Part shown: one piece after another, positions 51,467-62,626 of the stretch
Numbering within the stretch: position 1 is the first letter of the stretch
Layout: every line of letters starts with the position of its first letter
Program-made: the position numbers and the translations under genes
Source: Candidatus Pelagibacter communis
Lineage (GTDB): Bacteria > Pseudomonadota > Alphaproteobacteria > Pelagibacterales > Pelagibacteraceae
DNA length: 64,000 nucleotides
Assembly (NCBI RefSeq): GCF_001179985.1
Contig: NZ_CVSI01000028.1
Coordinates: 37,332-101,331, forward strand
Direction: 5' to 3'
Notes under the pieces: model-generated
Told to the model about the DNA's origin: nothing
The model's database searches: none
What the model saw: only the letters and a program-made list of their open reading frames with translations

Positions 51467-53902
51467 TTACTTTTGTTTTCTTTGATTAACAATTTTAATA
51501 TTAAGTAATAGAAATATTACGTCTTGTCTAATTTTTGCTAATAAATTTTCGAACAAGTTAAAAGACTCTTTTTTATATTCAACTAATGGATCTCTTTGCC
51601 CATAAGATCTTAGACCAATCACTTGCCTTAATTGCTCTAAATACTGAATATGGTTTTTCCAATTTAAATCAATAATCTGTAAAAATATTTTTTTCTCTAA
51701 ATCGTTGTTACCAATATCTGATAAAATAGAAATTCTTAGTTTTCTTTTTTCAAAAAATTTATCTTTAATAGCTTGACTTGCTTCACTTCGATTAGATGAA
51801 AAAATTTTATTTAGGTATTCTATGTCATTATTTTGGAGTAAAACCTCAAATTTGCTTTTCAAAACTTTATCCTTTTCAAGATTCAATGTTTTATCTTTAT
51901 TTTTAAGTAGCTCGTCAACTTCATCATCTAGTAATTTATTTATAAATTTATCTATTTCCTTAGTACTTAGAATCTCTTTTCTTTGACTAAAAATTACTTG
52001 TCTTTGATCATTAAGGACATTATCAAACTTTAGGAGCGACTTTCTGATATCAAAATTCCGTGCTTCTACTTTTTGTTGCGCTCTTTCCAGTGCTTTGTTA
52101 ATCCACGGGTGGTCAATACTTTCACCGTCCTTAAGTCCAAGTTTTTCTAACATTTTATTGATAGACTCAGAACCGAATATTCTCATTAAGTCATCTTCAA
52201 GGCTTACAAAAAAGATAGAATTTCCTTCATCTCCTTGTCTTCCTGACCTTCCTCTGGCTTGATTATCAACTCTTCTGGACTCCATTCTTTCCGTACCTAT
52301 TACATACAAACCGCCTAGAGATTTAACTTTTGCTTTTTCATCGGTTGTTAGAGTATTATTAACTTCATTCAAGCTACTTTTTTTACCACCAAGCTGAATA
52401 TCTACACCTCTACCAGAAATACTAGTAGTTATTATTACTGAATTTAATTTGCCAGCATTTGCAATTATTTCAGCTTCTTTTTCATGATTTTTTGCATTTA
52501 AAACTTTGTGTTCAATGTTTTTTTTTCTTAAAAGACTAGAGTAAACTTCTGATTTATCAACGCTTGATGTGAAAACTAAAACTGGTTGACCTTTTTGATT
52601 GCATTCTAAAATTAAATCTACAATAGCACTCTTTTTTTCGTTCTCAGTTCTAAATATTTTATCATTATGATCATTCCTAATCATTTTTTTATTTGTTGGT
52701 ATTGAAACTACTTTTAAATCATAGATTTCAAAAAACTCTTGACTCTCAGTTAATGCTGTTCCAGTGCAACCAGCTAGTTTATTATATAATTTAAAATAAT
52801 TTTGATAAGTAATAGATGCAAGAGTCTGGTTTTCTATTTCAATTTTAACGTTTTCTTTTGCCTCTATAGCCTGATGTAGACCATCAGCATATCTTCTTCC
52901 TTCTAATATTCTACCTGATATCTCGTCTATGATTTTGATTTTTTGATCTACAACAACATAATCCTTATCTTTTTTAAAAATAAAGTTCGCTTTCAAACCT
53001 TGATTTACATGATGTACTATATGAAGATTTGAAGGATCATAAAAATTATTATTTTTTAGTATTCCGGTCTTGCTCAAAATATTTTCTACATTGTCTATAC
53101 CTGTATTAGTTAGCATTATGGTTCTATCTTTTTCATCTATTTCATAATCAGAATTTGATAATTGTTTAATAAATTTGTTTATAGCTTTATACTGTTTACT
53201 AGTATCTTCAGCCTGTCCAGAAATAATTAATGGTGTTCTTGCCTCATCAATCAAGCAAGAGTCAATCTCATCTACAATTGCATAATAATGCTTTCGTTGA
53301 ATTATTTGATTTAATGAAAGTTTCATATTATCTTTTAAATAATCAAAACCTAGCTCACTGTTAGTTGCATAAGTTATATCGTAAGAATAATTTTTTAATC
53401 TTTCTTCGTCATCCTGATTGTTGTTAATATATCCACAACTCACTCCTAAAAAGTTATAAATTTTCGACATATTTTCACAGTCTCTTTTAGCCAAATAATC
53501 ATTAACAGTTACAATATGTACACCTTTGCCAGATAATGAATTTAAATATGCTGCTAATGCGATAGTAATAGTTTTTCCTTCACCAGTTTTCATTTCTGCG
53601 ATTTTGCCTTGATGTAAAACTATCCCACCAAGTATCTGAACATCAAAATGTCTCTCCCCCCTTTGTCTTTTTGAGGACTCTCTAACTAAGGCGAAAGCTT
53701 CACACATTATTTCATCATTTATAGAATCTTTAGCAATTTTAGATTTTAAAAGCTTAGTTCTTTCAGGAAAGTCTTTGTCTTCTAATTTTGAAATTTCGTC
53801 TTCTAAATTATTAATTTTTTTCAAAAGATATTGAATTTTATCAATTTCATTTTGATTGCTGCTTTTGAAAATTTTACTAATAAAACTAATAGGATTAAGC
53901 AT
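51467..53902 (-). CDS. secA: Preprotein translocase ATPase SecA
   Basis: 811 residues. Walker A in MKTGEGKTITIALA, DEAD-type region VDEIDSCLIDEARTPLIIS, RGRSGRQGDEG (motif VI), helical scaffold/wing. It drives export through SecYEG. The C-terminal linker and zinc-binding tail (CxCxSG...CH) of many SecA proteins are missing: the protein stops in NQRKQK. Divergent from argJ across 68 nt. Confidence 0.95.
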   Translation of the reverse strand: MLNPISFISKIFKSSNQNEIDKIQYLLKKINNLEDEISKLEDKDFPERTKLLKSKIAKDSINDEIMCEAFALVRESSKRQRGERHFDVQILGGIVLHQGKIAEMKTGEGKTITIALAAYLNSLSGKGVHIVTVNDYLAKRDCENMSKIYNFLGVSCGYINNNQDDEERLKNYSYDITYATNSELGFDYLKDNMKLSLNQIIQRKHYYAIVDEIDSCLIDEARTPLIISGQAEDTSKQYKAINKFIKQLSNSDYEIDEKDRTIMLTNTGIDNVENILSKTGILKNNNFYDPSNLHIVHHVNQGLKANFIFKKDKDYVVVDQKIKIIDEISGRILEGRRYADGLHQAIEAKENVKIEIENQTLASITYQNYFKLYNKLAGCTGTALTESQEFFEIYDLKVVSIPTNKKMIRNDHNDKIFRTENEKKSAIVDLILECNQKGQPVLVFTSSVDKSEVYSSLLRKKNIEHKVLNAKNHEKEAEIIANAGKLNSVIITTSISGRGVDIQLGGKKSSLNEVNNTLTTDEKAKVKSLGGLYVIGTERMESRRVDNQARGRSGRQGDEGNSIFFVSLEDDLMRIFGSESINKMLEKLGLKDGESIDHPWINKALERAQQKVEARNFDIRKSLLKFDNVLNDQRQVIFSQRKEILSTKEIDKFINKLLDDEVDELLKNKDKTLNLEKDKVLKSKFEVLLQNNDIEYLNKIFSSNRSEASQAIKDKFFEKRKLRISILSDIGNNDLEKKIFLQIIDLNWKNHIQYLEQLRQVIGLRSYGQRDPLVEYKKESFNLFENLLAKIRQDVIFLLLNIKIVNQRKQK

Positions 53903-53970
53903 TTGTTAATTTTTCATATACATTAATAATTAAATAATTATATAGTTATTAAACTATAAATTTAAATATT

Positions 53971-55272
53971 ATGGCCATAAATTTAAGCAATTTCTTGATT
54001 TCTAAAAAAGACAGGTCAAAAATGGCAGACTTTCAGGATTTGGATCATATTGATGGTTTGTCAATTTCTGTTACTTCAGCAAATCTATACAATACAAATA
54101 GGGACGATTTAGTACTATTTTATTTTAGAGATGGAGCTGAGTATGCTTCTGTTTATACACAATCAAAAGTAATTTCAGAAAACATTAAATGGAATTTATC
54201 TATTAAAGGAAAAAAAATAAAAGCTTTAATAGTTAATGCACGAAACGCTAACTGTTTAACAGGCACAAAAGGTTACAATTCCCTAAAAGAAATTTCAGAG
54301 GAAACTGCAAGACTATTAACACTTAAACAAAAATCTGATGAGGATAATCCTGTAAAAATCACATCTAAAGATATAATATTTGGTTGTACTGGAACTATAG
54401 GAGAGCCTTTTCCGCTTACAAAAATTAAATCATCAATAAAAGATCTCGTAGAAAAGATTAAATATACTCAAAATAAATATTTATGGATAAAATCTGCTAT
54501 GAGTATTTTAACAACAGACTTAAAACCCAAGTTGGCGATGGAGGAATGTAAAATAGGGAATACGAAAATAAAGATTTATGGTATTGCTAAAGGTTCTGGA
54601 ATGATCTTTCCAAATATGGCAACTACGCTTGCATACATTTTCACTGATGCAAATTTATCCTCAGGTGTTTTACAAAAAATTTTAAAGAAGAATATTAATA
54701 ATACATTTAATGCAATCTCATGTGATGGAGACACAAGTACAAATGACATGATAACAATTTTTTCAACAGGAAAATCTAAAAACAAATATATTAAAAATAT
54801 AAACGACCCAAAATTAAAAGAATTTGACAGAGGAGTTAATAGTGTATTATTAAACTTAGCTAAAAGAGTCGTTAGTGATGGTGAGGGAGCATCAAAATTT
54901 ATTCAGATAGATGTGCTTAAATGTAAAAATGAGGAAGATGCAAAAAAAATAGCCTTTTCGATTGCTAATTCTCCTTTAGTAAAAACTGCTATTGCTGGAG
55001 AAGATCCTAACTGGGGTAGGATAATGATGGCCGCTGGAAAAAAAGAAGTTGAATTTAATATAAATTCAGTAAATTTAATGTTTGGCGATTATAAGGTTTT
55101 TGAAAAAGGTCAGGTTTCTAAGAATTATTCAGAGCAAGATCTAAAAGAATATATGAAAAATGAAACAATAAAAATTATACTAGAGATAAACTCAGGAAAA
55201 AAACATTTTACTTGTTATACTATGGATTTTACGAAGAAGTATATTGAAATAAATTCTGACTATAGAAGCTAA
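53971..55272 (+). CDS. argJ: Glutamate N-acetyltransferase/amino-acid acetyltransferase
   Basis: 433 residues. The self-cleavage site is in NMATTLAYIFTDAN (Thr becomes the nucleophile of the beta chain), preceded by GIAKGSGMI; the C-terminal AGEDPNWGRIMMA is typical. It recycles acetyl from acetylornithine to glutamate and so closes the arginine cycle with argB, argD and argF of this window. The stop abuts the next ATG. Confidence 0.95.
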   Translation: MAINLSNFLISKKDRSKMADFQDLDHIDGLSISVTSANLYNTNRDDLVLFYFRDGAEYASVYTQSKVISENIKWNLSIKGKKIKALIVNARNANCLTGTKGYNSLKEISEETARLLTLKQKSDEDNPVKITSKDIIFGCTGTIGEPFPLTKIKSSIKDLVEKIKYTQNKYLWIKSAMSILTTDLKPKLAMEECKIGNTKIKIYGIAKGSGMIFPNMATTLAYIFTDANLSSGVLQKILKKNINNTFNAISCDGDTSTNDMITIFSTGKSKNKYIKNINDPKLKEFDRGVNSVLLNLAKRVVSDGEGASKFIQIDVLKCKNEEDAKKIAFSIANSPLVKTAIAGEDPNWGRIMMAAGKKEVEFNINSVNLMFGDYKVFEKGQVSKNYSEQDLKEYMKNETIKIILEINSGKKHFTCYTMDFTKKYIEINSDYRS

Positions 55273-55701
55273 ATGATAAAATATAGATTAAAATGTAATA
55301 ATTGTGACAAATTATTTGATAGTTGGTTTTCATCCTCTTCAGAATTTGAAAAATTGAAAAGTAAAAATATTTTAGATTGTCATTTTTGTAATTCAAAAGA
55401 CATAAAAAAAACTTTAATGGCTCCTAACATATTGAACTTAAAACAAAAAAAAGAGAACGAATTTAAAAATAAAAAAAACCTAAAAATTCAAAAAAAAATT
55501 TTGGAATTTCAAAATTTCATTAGGGATAATTTTGAAAATGTGGGTGATGATTTTGCATATAAAGCTAGATCGCTTCATTACAATAGTAAAACAAATACCA
55601 AAGGAATATATGGCAATGCAACAAAAAAACAGATAAGTGAGTTAAAAGACGAAGGCATAGAAACCCAAATATTTCCCTGGATAGAAAATAAAAAAAATTA
55701 A
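55273..55701 (+). CDS. DUF1178-family zinc-ribbon protein
   Basis: 142 residues. Two CxxC knuckles near the N-terminus (LKCNNC and DCHFC) and the DSWF motif match DUF1178, often next to metabolic genes in Alphaproteobacteria. Function unknown. It directly follows argJ and shares TTAA (55698-55701) with the stop of convergent ubiG. Confidence 0.85.
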   Translation: MIKYRLKCNNCDKLFDSWFSSSSEFEKLKSKNILDCHFCNSKDIKKTLMAPNILNLKQKKENEFKNKKNLKIQKKILEFQNFIRDNFENVGDDFAYKARSLHYNSKTNTKGIYGNATKKQISELKDEGIETQIFPWIENKKN

Positions 55702-56426
55702 GTTTTTTTAAACCTTGCGATGTAATTTACATTATCGTCTGAAGATAGATTCCAATTACCAGAAAAAAGATTATATTTAACTCCATGTAACTCATCTAAA
55801 GTTAAAGAATTTTTTTCACAAATTTCCTCAAGTTTATTAGGCTCTATAAACATGTTCCAATCATGGGTGCCAATTGGTAACCATCTTAAAATATATTCAG
55901 CACCCAATATTGCAAAGATGTAAGATTTTAGAGTTTTATTTAAAGTTGCAACAAACATAATTCCATCTTTTTTTAAAAACTTTGAACTTTCTTTTAAAAA
56001 GAAATTAACATCTTCCACATGCTCTACAATCTCCATATTTAACACAACATCAAACTTTTCTTTAGAAATAAAGTTTTCTGGAGATGCGCAATAATAATCT
56101 ATTTTTAAGTCATTTTTTTTTGCATGAGTTTTAGCAATTTTGATATTTTTTTCTGAGGCATCTATACCAACAACTCGAGCTCCTAATTTTGACAATGGTT
56201 CACATAGGAGACCGCCACCGCACCCAATATCTAAAATCTTAACACTTTTTAAAACGGTAGGTTCTTTTTTTTTTCCGAATTTTTCTTTTATACTTTCTTT
56301 TATATAATTTAACCTAATTGGATTAAACTTATGTAAAGGTTTGAATTTTCCATTGGGGTCCCACCATTCAGTGGCTAATTTTGAAAATTTATCAATTTCC
56401 TTTTTATTAACAGTAATATTTTTCAT
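55698..56426 (-). CDS. ubiG: Ubiquinone biosynthesis O-methyltransferase UbiG
   Basis: 242 residues, class I methyltransferase. Start region EIDKFSKLATEWWDPNGKFKPLHKFNPIR, SAM loop LDIGCGGGLLCEPL near 69-82, later PIGTHDW. It carries out both O-methylations of ubiquinone. Divergent from lysC across 64 nt. Confidence 0.95.
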   Translation of the reverse strand: MKNITVNKKEIDKFSKLATEWWDPNGKFKPLHKFNPIRLNYIKESIKEKFGKKKEPTVLKSVKILDIGCGGGLLCEPLSKLGARVVGIDASEKNIKIAKTHAKKNDLKIDYYCASPENFISKEKFDVVLNMEIVEHVEDVNFFLKESSKFLKKDGIMFVATLNKTLKSYIFAILGAEYILRWLPIGTHDWNMFIEPNKLEEICEKNSLTLDELHGVKYNLFSGNWNLSSDDNVNYIARFKKT

Positions 56427-56490
56427 TGATAGTTGACTTTTTAATTATGATAATATTTATCTAAATATAAAATTTAAATTAAATATATCA

Positions 56491-57711
56491 ATGAAAATAA
56501 TTGTTTTAAAATTTGGTGGAACTTCAGTAGGTACCTTAAAAAAAATTGTCAAAGTTGCGAAGATAATTACTTCATATGTTAAAAAAAAATACAAAGTAAT
56601 TGTTGTATCCTCAGCAATGAGTGGAGTTACAAATGAATTGCTAGACAAAACGAAAAAAATATCTGAAAATTTTCCTAATGACGAAAAAGACGTTATTTTA
56701 TCAACTGGTGAGCAAATTTCATGTGCTTTAATAGCCGGCAAACTCAACGAACTTGGATATAAATCCAGATCTTGGTTAGGATGGCAATTGCCGATTATAA
56801 CAAGGGGAAACTATAATGCATCTAGAATAATAAAAATACAAAAAACAAAAATAATTAATTATCTTAAATCAGGTGGTGTGCCAATAGTTACGGGATTTCA
56901 GGGAGTAAACTCTGACTTTAGAATTACAACACTTGAAAGAGGTGGCTCAGACACAAGCGCAATATTATGTGCAAAATTCTTTGATGCTGAAAAATGTATA
57001 ATTTATACTGACGTTGAAGGAGTGTTTACAACAGATCCAAATCTAACAAAGGCCGCAAAAAAAATTGATAAAATATCTTATGAGGAGATGCTAGAGATGG
57101 CGTCACTAGGTTCAAAAGTTATGCAGCCAGCTTCAATACAAGAGGCTAGACTCAATAGAATAGAAGTTGACGTAAGATCTACTTTTTCAAAAAAATTAGG
57201 AACGACAATTACAAAAAAAAAAAATATAATTAATAAAAATACAATAAGAGGAATTTCTTTTACTAAAAACGATGCAAAAATAACTCTGATAGGAGTTAAG
57301 GACAAACCAGGTGTAGCGGCATCTATTTTTAAACCTCTTTACGAAAATTCAATTAATGTTGATATGGTTGTTCAAAATATATCGGCTAATAGCAGAGAAA
57401 CCGATTTGACATTCACTATTAATTTGGAAGATTTAATTAAAACTAAAAAACTTTTACAAAACAATAAATCAATAAAATTCAAAAATTTGATAGTAAATAA
57501 AAATGTATCAAAAGTATCTATAGTCGGTGTTGGAATGATAACTACTCCTGGGGTTACTTATAGAATGTTTAAGGCTTTGGCAAAAAAAAATATAAATATA
57601 GAGGTAATATCTACATCCGAAATCAAGATATCTGTTCTAATTAACAAAAAAAATCTGAAAAAATCTGTTGAAATACTTCACCAAGAATTTAAATTGAATC
57701 ACAATTTATGA
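56491..57711 (+). CDS. lysC: Aspartate kinase
   Basis: 406 residues. KFGGTSVG at 7-14, [22 protein letters not shown], then two ACT domains ([13 protein letters not shown] and [15 protein letters not shown]). First step to lysine, threonine and methionine; feedback type cannot be fixed. Overlaps ispG by 4 nt. Confidence 0.95.
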   Translation: MKIIVLKFGGTSVGTLKKIVKVAKIITSYVKKKYKVIVVSSAMSGVTNELLDKTKKISENFPNDEKDVILSTGEQISCALIAGKLNELGYKSRSWLGWQLPIITRGNYNASRIIKIQKTKIINYLKSGGVPIVTGFQGVNSDFRITTLERGGSDTSAILCAKFFDAEKCIIYTDVEGVFTTDPNLTKAAKKIDKISYEEMLEMASLGSKVMQPASIQEARLNRIEVDVRSTFSKKLGTTITKKKNIINKNTIRGISFTKNDAKITLIGVKDKPGVAASIFKPLYENSINVDMVVQNISANSRETDLTFTINLEDLIKTKKLLQNNKSIKFKNLIVNKNVSKVSIVGVGMITTPGVTYRMFKALAKKNINIEVISTSEIKISVLINKKNLKKSVEILHQEFKLNHNL

Positions 57712-58808
57712 GCTTACGACCCTACAGAGACATTATTAAAAGAAGATCCAAAGAAATTAATGTTGGAAAAGTTAAAGTTGGGGGATCAAATCCCATATCT
57801 GTTCAATCAATGACAAATACACTTACTACTGACACCATCTCTACAATAAAACAGATAGAGGAGCTTGTTAATGAAGGTGCTGACTTGGTGAGAGTGTCTT
57901 GCCCTGATGAAGAGTCTACTAAATCCCTTAAAGAGATATGTAAATATTCGGATGTCCCAATAATTGCAGATATTCATTTTCATTATAAAAGAGCTCTAGA
58001 AGCTGCTGATAATGGTGCCAAATGTTTAAGAATAAACCCTGGTAATATTGGCGACGATAGCAAGTTAAAAGAAATTATTAAATCAGCGAAATATAATAAT
58101 TGTTCAATAAGAGTAGGTGTTAATGCCGGATCCTTAGAGCGTGATATATTAGAAAAATATAAAGAACCTTGTCCAGAGGCTCTGGTTGATAGCGCTTTAA
58201 GAAATATAAAATTGATAGAAGATAATAATTTTGATCAAATTAAAGTAAGCGTAAAATCTTCTGATGTTTTTTTATCAGTAGCAGCGTACCGACAACTATC
58301 AAAAAAAACAGTTTATCCTTTACATCTTGGTATTACGGAATCTGGTAGTTTTGTTCCAGGAAGTGTAAAATCATCAATTGGTCTTGGTGTTTTATTATTA
58401 GAGGGAATAGGCGATACTCTTAGGGTATCTCTATCAGACGATCCTGTTAAAGAAATTAAAATAGGAAATGAAATTTTAAAGTCTTTAAATTTAAGATCTA
58501 GAGGAGTTAAAATAATTTCTTGTCCTTCTTGCGCGAGACAAGGTTTTGACGTCATAAAAACTGTAAAAACACTTGAGGAAAAATTGGCTCATATAAAAAC
58601 ACCCATAACACTCTCTATAATTGGATGTGTTGTAAATGGTCCTGGAGAAGCATCTCAGACAGAAATAGGCATAACTGGCGGTGGCAAAGATAGCAATATG
58701 TTATACCTTAATGGCATCCAAAGTAAAAAAATTAAAAATGACGAAATCATATCCAAAGTAGTTTCTCTAGTAGAAAAAAAAGAAGCAGAAATACTTAACA
58801 AAAAGTAA
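57708..58808 (+). CDS. ispG: 4-hydroxy-3-methylbut-2-enyl diphosphate synthase
   Basis: 366 residues. TIM barrel with [14 protein letters not shown] at the start and [4Fe-4S] ligands Cys272, Cys275 (SCPSCARQ) and Cys307 (GCVVNGPGE), with the Glu of NGPGE as fourth ligand. MEP isoprenoid pathway. 3 nt separate it from prfA. Confidence 0.95.
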   Translation: MSLRPYRDIIKRRSKEINVGKVKVGGSNPISVQSMTNTLTTDTISTIKQIEELVNEGADLVRVSCPDEESTKSLKEICKYSDVPIIADIHFHYKRALEAADNGAKCLRINPGNIGDDSKLKEIIKSAKYNNCSIRVGVNAGSLERDILEKYKEPCPEALVDSALRNIKLIEDNNFDQIKVSVKSSDVFLSVAAYRQLSKKTVYPLHLGITESGSFVPGSVKSSIGLGVLLLEGIGDTLRVSLSDDPVKEIKIGNEILKSLNLRSRGVKIISCPSCARQGFDVIKTVKTLEEKLAHIKTPITLSIIGCVVNGPGEASQTEIGITGGGKDSNMLYLNGIQSKKIKNDEIISKVVSLVEKKEAEILNKK

Positions 58809-58811
58809 ATA

Positions 58812-59888
58812 ATGATACCAGTCGATAAAGTAAGAGAAATTATCTCTAGACATGAGTTATTAGAGAGCAAATTGTCCTCAGATAAGATAGATAAAAAGAA
58901 TTATGCCAAAATTTCTAAAGAATATTCTGATTTAAATGAAATTTTAATTAATGCTAAACAATATTTGTCTTTTGACGAAACGGTAAGTGATCTAGAGAAA
59001 ATTTTAAGTGACAATGAAACTGAACAAGAAATAAGGGATTTAGCAAAAACTGAGTTAGAGGAGCTTAATAAAAAAAAATTATTTAATGAAAAAAAATTAA
59101 AATTATTTTTACTTCCAAAAGACGATGCCGACAAAAAAAATGCAATAATAGAAATCCGAGCTGGCACGGGCGGTTTAGAGGCAAGTTTATTTGCTGCAGA
59201 TTTATTTAAAATGTACGAAAAAGTAAGTAATAAAAAAAAATGGTTGTTAGAATTAATAAGTATTTCAAAGAGTGATGCAGGTGGATTAAAAGAAGTTATA
59301 GCCAGCATCAAGGGGCAAAATATCTATTCTTCACTTAAATTTGAAAGTGGAGTTCATCGGGTGCAAAGAGTTCCTGAAACAGAAACTCAAGGAAGGGTTC
59401 ATACGTCTGCTGCTACGGTTGCTGTTTTACCTGAGGCGGAAGAGGTTGATGTTAGAATTGATGATAAAGATTTAAGAATTGATGTTTTTAGAAGTAGTGG
59501 ACCTGGAGGTCAAAGTGTAAACACCACTGACTCTGCAGTTAGAATCACACATATACCAACAGGGATAGTTGTAAGCCAGCAAGATGAAAAATCACAGATA
59601 AGGAATAAAGAAAAAGGCCTTAAAATTTTGAGATCTAGAATTTATGAGTTTGAGAGAAAAAAATTAGAAGACAAAAGATCCAAAGATAGAAAAAGTAAAA
59701 TTGGCACCGGAGATAGATCGGAAAGAATAAGAACTTATAATTTTCCGCAGGGTAGAGTTACTGATCATAGGATAAATCTTACACTTCATAAATTAGAAGA
59801 ATTTATGGAAGGGGAAATATTTGATGAAATTATTGATAGTCTGAACTTGCGGGCACAAGAAGAAGAACTTAAAATTTTAGAAAAATGA
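58812..59888 (+). CDS. prfA: Peptide chain release factor 1
   Basis: 358 residues. GGQ at 232-234 and the PxT stop-reading motif as PET at 188-190 (UAA/UAG). Paired with prmC downstream (4-nt overlap), which methylates the GGQ Gln. Confidence 0.96.
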   Translation: MIPVDKVREIISRHELLESKLSSDKIDKKNYAKISKEYSDLNEILINAKQYLSFDETVSDLEKILSDNETEQEIRDLAKTELEELNKKKLFNEKKLKLFLLPKDDADKKNAIIEIRAGTGGLEASLFAADLFKMYEKVSNKKKWLLELISISKSDAGGLKEVIASIKGQNIYSSLKFESGVHRVQRVPETETQGRVHTSAATVAVLPEAEEVDVRIDDKDLRIDVFRSSGPGGQSVNTTDSAVRITHIPTGIVVSQQDEKSQIRNKEKGLKILRSRIYEFERKKLEDKRSKDRKSKIGTGDRSERIRTYNFPQGRVTDHRINLTLHKLEEFMEGEIFDEIIDSLNLRAQEEELKILEK

Positions 59889-60724
59889 ATTTTTTTAAGG
59901 CACTTGATATTGGATATAACTTGTTAAAATTAAAAAAAATAAATAGTTATAAAATAGACACAGAGCTCTTACTATCAGCTAGTTTAAATATTTCAAAAGA
60001 AAAATTACTACTAAATCTTAAACAATCAATAAGCTTAAGTAGTTATAAAAAGTTTATGTCAAAATTAAAAAGAAGAGAAGCCAAAGAACCTATTGCTTAT
60101 ATATTGAAAAAAAAAGAGTTTTGGAAAAATGAATTTTATGTAAATAAGAACGTACTTATCCCAAGACCAGAAACAGAACATTTAATAGAAGAAACCTTAA
60201 GCATTATCGAAAAAAATCAGAAAAAAAGACTTTTAGAAATTGGAGTAGGATCAGGATGTTTGATAATATCTATTTTAAAAGATAGAAAAAATTGTTCTGC
60301 TATAGCTATAGATTGTTGTCAAAAAGCTGTGAAAATAGCTGAAACTAACGCAAAATTACATCACATAAAAAATAGAATAAAAATTTTAAAAACAGATGTT
60401 GACAATTTTAATACAGGAAAATATGATTTAATTATTAGTAATCCTCCTTACATTGACAAGCATCAATTGAAGTATTTGGGTGTAAGTGAATATGAACCAT
60501 TGAAAGCTTTGAATGGAGGGGTCAATGGAATTGAAATATTGTCGAAGGTAATAATAAAATCTTCGAAGTTATTAAAAGTTAACGGAAAATTAATTATTGA
60601 AATTGGCAGTAATCAAAAATACAAAGTGATTAAAATATTAAAAAATAAAAATTATTATATTAACAAAATAATTAAAGACCTATCAAATAATGACAGATGC
60701 ATAGTATGTACAAAATTACAATAG
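59885..60724 (+). CDS. prmC: Release factor glutamine methyltransferase
   Basis: 279 residues. SAM site [10 protein letters not shown] at 117-126 and NPPY at 186-189. N5-methylates the GGQ glutamine of RF1/RF2. Two cysteines in tandem occur after the second strand (AIDCCQ). 7 nt to the DUF4167 gene. Confidence 0.95.
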   Translation: MNFFKALDIGYNLLKLKKINSYKIDTELLLSASLNISKEKLLLNLKQSISLSSYKKFMSKLKRREAKEPIAYILKKKEFWKNEFYVNKNVLIPRPETEHLIEETLSIIEKNQKKRLLEIGVGSGCLIISILKDRKNCSAIAIDCCQKAVKIAETNAKLHHIKNRIKILKTDVDNFNTGKYDLIISNPPYIDKHQLKYLGVSEYEPLKALNGGVNGIEILSKVIIKSSKLLKVNGKLIIEIGSNQKYKVIKILKNKNYYINKIIKDLSNNDRCIVCTKLQ

Positions 60725-60731
60725 TATAAAA

Positions 60732-61052
60732 ATGAAAACTTTCAGAAATAATCAAAAAAGAATTAGGAACAGGAGTATGCAAGACAGGTCATTTAAAAGA
60801 TCTAATGGTTTCAATAGGTCAAATCCAGAATTTGGTAATAGAGAAAACGGCTTTAGAAGAATGAATAATAGAAATAATGGCAATGTAGATAAATTGATAT
60901 TAAAGTATAACGAGCTAGCGAGAGAAGCTCTTTCTAATGGAGATAAAATTCTCTCAGAAAATTATTTTCAATATGCGGATCATTTTTTAAGGATCTCAAT
61001 TGAACAAAAAGAAAAACAAAAAGAAAAATCACAAACTACTCACGTAGTTTAA
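60732..61052 (+). CDS. DUF4167-family RNA-binding-like protein
   Basis: 106 residues: an Arg/Asn-rich disordered N-terminus to about 50, then the conserved helix NELAREALSNGDKILSENYF and HADHF-like YADHFLRI. Alphaproteobacterial family of unknown function, usually next to prmC. The stop abuts the stop of the convergent M23 gene. Confidence 0.85.
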   Translation: MKTFRNNQKRIRNRSMQDRSFKRSNGFNRSNPEFGNRENGFRRMNNRNNGNVDKLILKYNELAREALSNGDKILSENYFQYADHFLRISIEQKEKQKEKSQTTHVV

Positions 61053-62354
61053 CTAAAAGTTTGAAACGAGATCAGACTTCAGAACATCTGTCTTTATTCT
61101 AACTATTTCAAAGTGTTCTCTATTGCTTCCAACCAAAGATTTTCCTGATGGTAATTTAAGAAGTTGGGAATTAATTTTTTTTCCATTTTCTATCACTTCA
61201 TAATGTAAATGAGGTCCTGTCGACATACCAGTTGAACCAACATATCCAATTATTTGTCCTTGCTTAATTCTGTTACCAGGTATCGCAAGTTTTGAAAAAT
61301 TTTTCATGTGAGCGTAAATAGTTTGATAGGTTTTGTTATGTTTAATTTTAACACAATTTCCACCACCACCACACCATCCAGCTTTCATTATTACACCATC
61401 ACCTGAAGCCATAATAGGAGTTCCTTCCGGTGCAGCAAAATCTGTTCCTTTATGCATTTTATTATAACCAAGTATTGGATGTTTTCGCATCCCGAAAGAC
61501 GAAGATAATCTAGCTCCATTAATTGGAGTTTTCATCAATGCTTTTTTGATGCTCTTACCGTTTTCATCGTAATGTCCATCAAAATTCTTTTTGGGAAAAT
61601 AATATAGTTGGTTATTTTGTCCTCGTAATATTAAATTAGCATATATAATATTTCCAGTCTCAAAGATCTCATCATTTTCGTCAACAAAAATTTCATACAC
61701 AAGTTGAAAAGAGTCATTTTTTCGTATGTCTCTTTGAAAATCAACTTGAAATCCATAAAGTCTTGCAAATTCTATTATAATATTTGAGTTAATGTTTTCT
61801 TTAGTTGCACTTCTGTATAAACTGTATTTAATAACACCTTCTTTTAAAATTATTTTTTTTTGTAAATTTGTTATAATTTCTCTTTCAAAAAAAGTATTAT
61901 TCTCCACATCTTTATATATCTCTAATTTTCTTGACTTACTTATTGGTATTAACATACTAGATACCTCTCTTAAATTTAAAGTATTTTCTAATGTAAGTTT
62001 TAGTGTTTGATTTTGAATTAAGTTTTGCGCATTATTATCATTTACTATTTTAGAAATTTTTTGTACCTCTTTCTCGTTTACTGAAAGATCATTCAAGATA
62101 TTTATAATTGAGTCTCCACTTTTTATTTTATGTTCAATATTTACAAATTTAGGTTTTAAATTTGAGAATAAATAATTTACCGTTTTTTTAAAATATGAAT
62201 TTCTTAAAATATCGATATAATCTTTTTGAATTTTTTTAGTGTTAAAATTGTATATTTGTGTAATAAAGATTGTGATAATAAGTAGAAATATTAGTAAAAA
62301 AATCTCAATATTTTTTTTTAAAAAACTAACAATTTTTAGTTGAATAAAATCCAT
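61053..62354 (-). CDS. M23-family peptidoglycan DD-metalloendopeptidase
   Basis: 433 residues. N-terminal signal anchor at about 15-33, a LysM-like/OapA-like region near 65-110 (KSGDSIINILNDLSV), then M23 catalytic domain with HKGTD (His301, Asp305) and HLHYEV (His382, His384). It should cut peptide crosslinks for cell-wall growth. No neighbouring cell-division gene. Confidence 0.93.
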   Translation of the reverse strand: MDFIQLKIVSFLKKNIEIFLLIFLLIITIFITQIYNFNTKKIQKDYIDILRNSYFKKTVNYLFSNLKPKFVNIEHKIKSGDSIINILNDLSVNEKEVQKISKIVNDNNAQNLIQNQTLKLTLENTLNLREVSSMLIPISKSRKLEIYKDVENNTFFEREIITNLQKKIILKEGVIKYSLYRSATKENINSNIIIEFARLYGFQVDFQRDIRKNDSFQLVYEIFVDENDEIFETGNIIYANLILRGQNNQLYYFPKKNFDGHYDENGKSIKKALMKTPINGARLSSSFGMRKHPILGYNKMHKGTDFAAPEGTPIMASGDGVIMKAGWCGGGGNCVKIKHNKTYQTIYAHMKNFSKLAIPGNRIKQGQIIGYVGSTGMSTGPHLHYEVIENGKKINSQLLKLPSGKSLVGSNREHFEIVRIKTDVLKSDLVSNF

Positions 62355-62442
62355 TTTTTTTAATTATTTTATTATAACTAGTTTTGACATCAAAAAAGCC
62401 CGTTTTTACTGATATTTTTAGTTATATTTTTGATCATAATTC

Positions 62443-62470
62443 TTGATTTAGTAGTAATTTGTACTATAAG
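62443..62470 (+). promoter_or_regulatory. Candidate rRNA promoter
   Basis: TTGATT (62443-62448), a 16-nt spacer and TATAAG (62465-62470). About 180 nt upstream of the 16S gene. A second candidate begins at 62384 (TTGACA). Confidence 0.45.
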
Positions 62471-62549
62471 CATTTTTTCCAAACAATAAAATTATTGTTA
62501 TTATTAGGTTTTACCTAATTAGCTATTTTAAACGTGAAATTTAAGAAGA

Positions 62550-62594
62550 GAAGTGTGGACGGTTAAGGTTACCAAAATTTGTCGTACACACTTC
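62550..62594 (+). other. rRNA leader stem 1
   Basis: GAAGTGTG (62550-62557) pairs with CACACTTC (62587-62594); after one G-A mismatch ACG pairs with CGT. Likely part of processing or antitermination structure before 16S. Confidence 0.5.
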
Positions 62595-62600
62595 AAACAC

Positions 62601-62626
62601 ATATAAATTTATTCTTAGATTTATAT
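62601..62626 (+). other. rRNA leader stem 2
   Basis: ATATAAAT (62601-62608) and ATTTATAT (62619-62626) form a perfect 8-bp stem, with further T-G and T-A pairs. It is followed by GGAAGCTAGTGTGC, which could instead pair with CACACTTC of stem 1. Confidence 0.45.
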
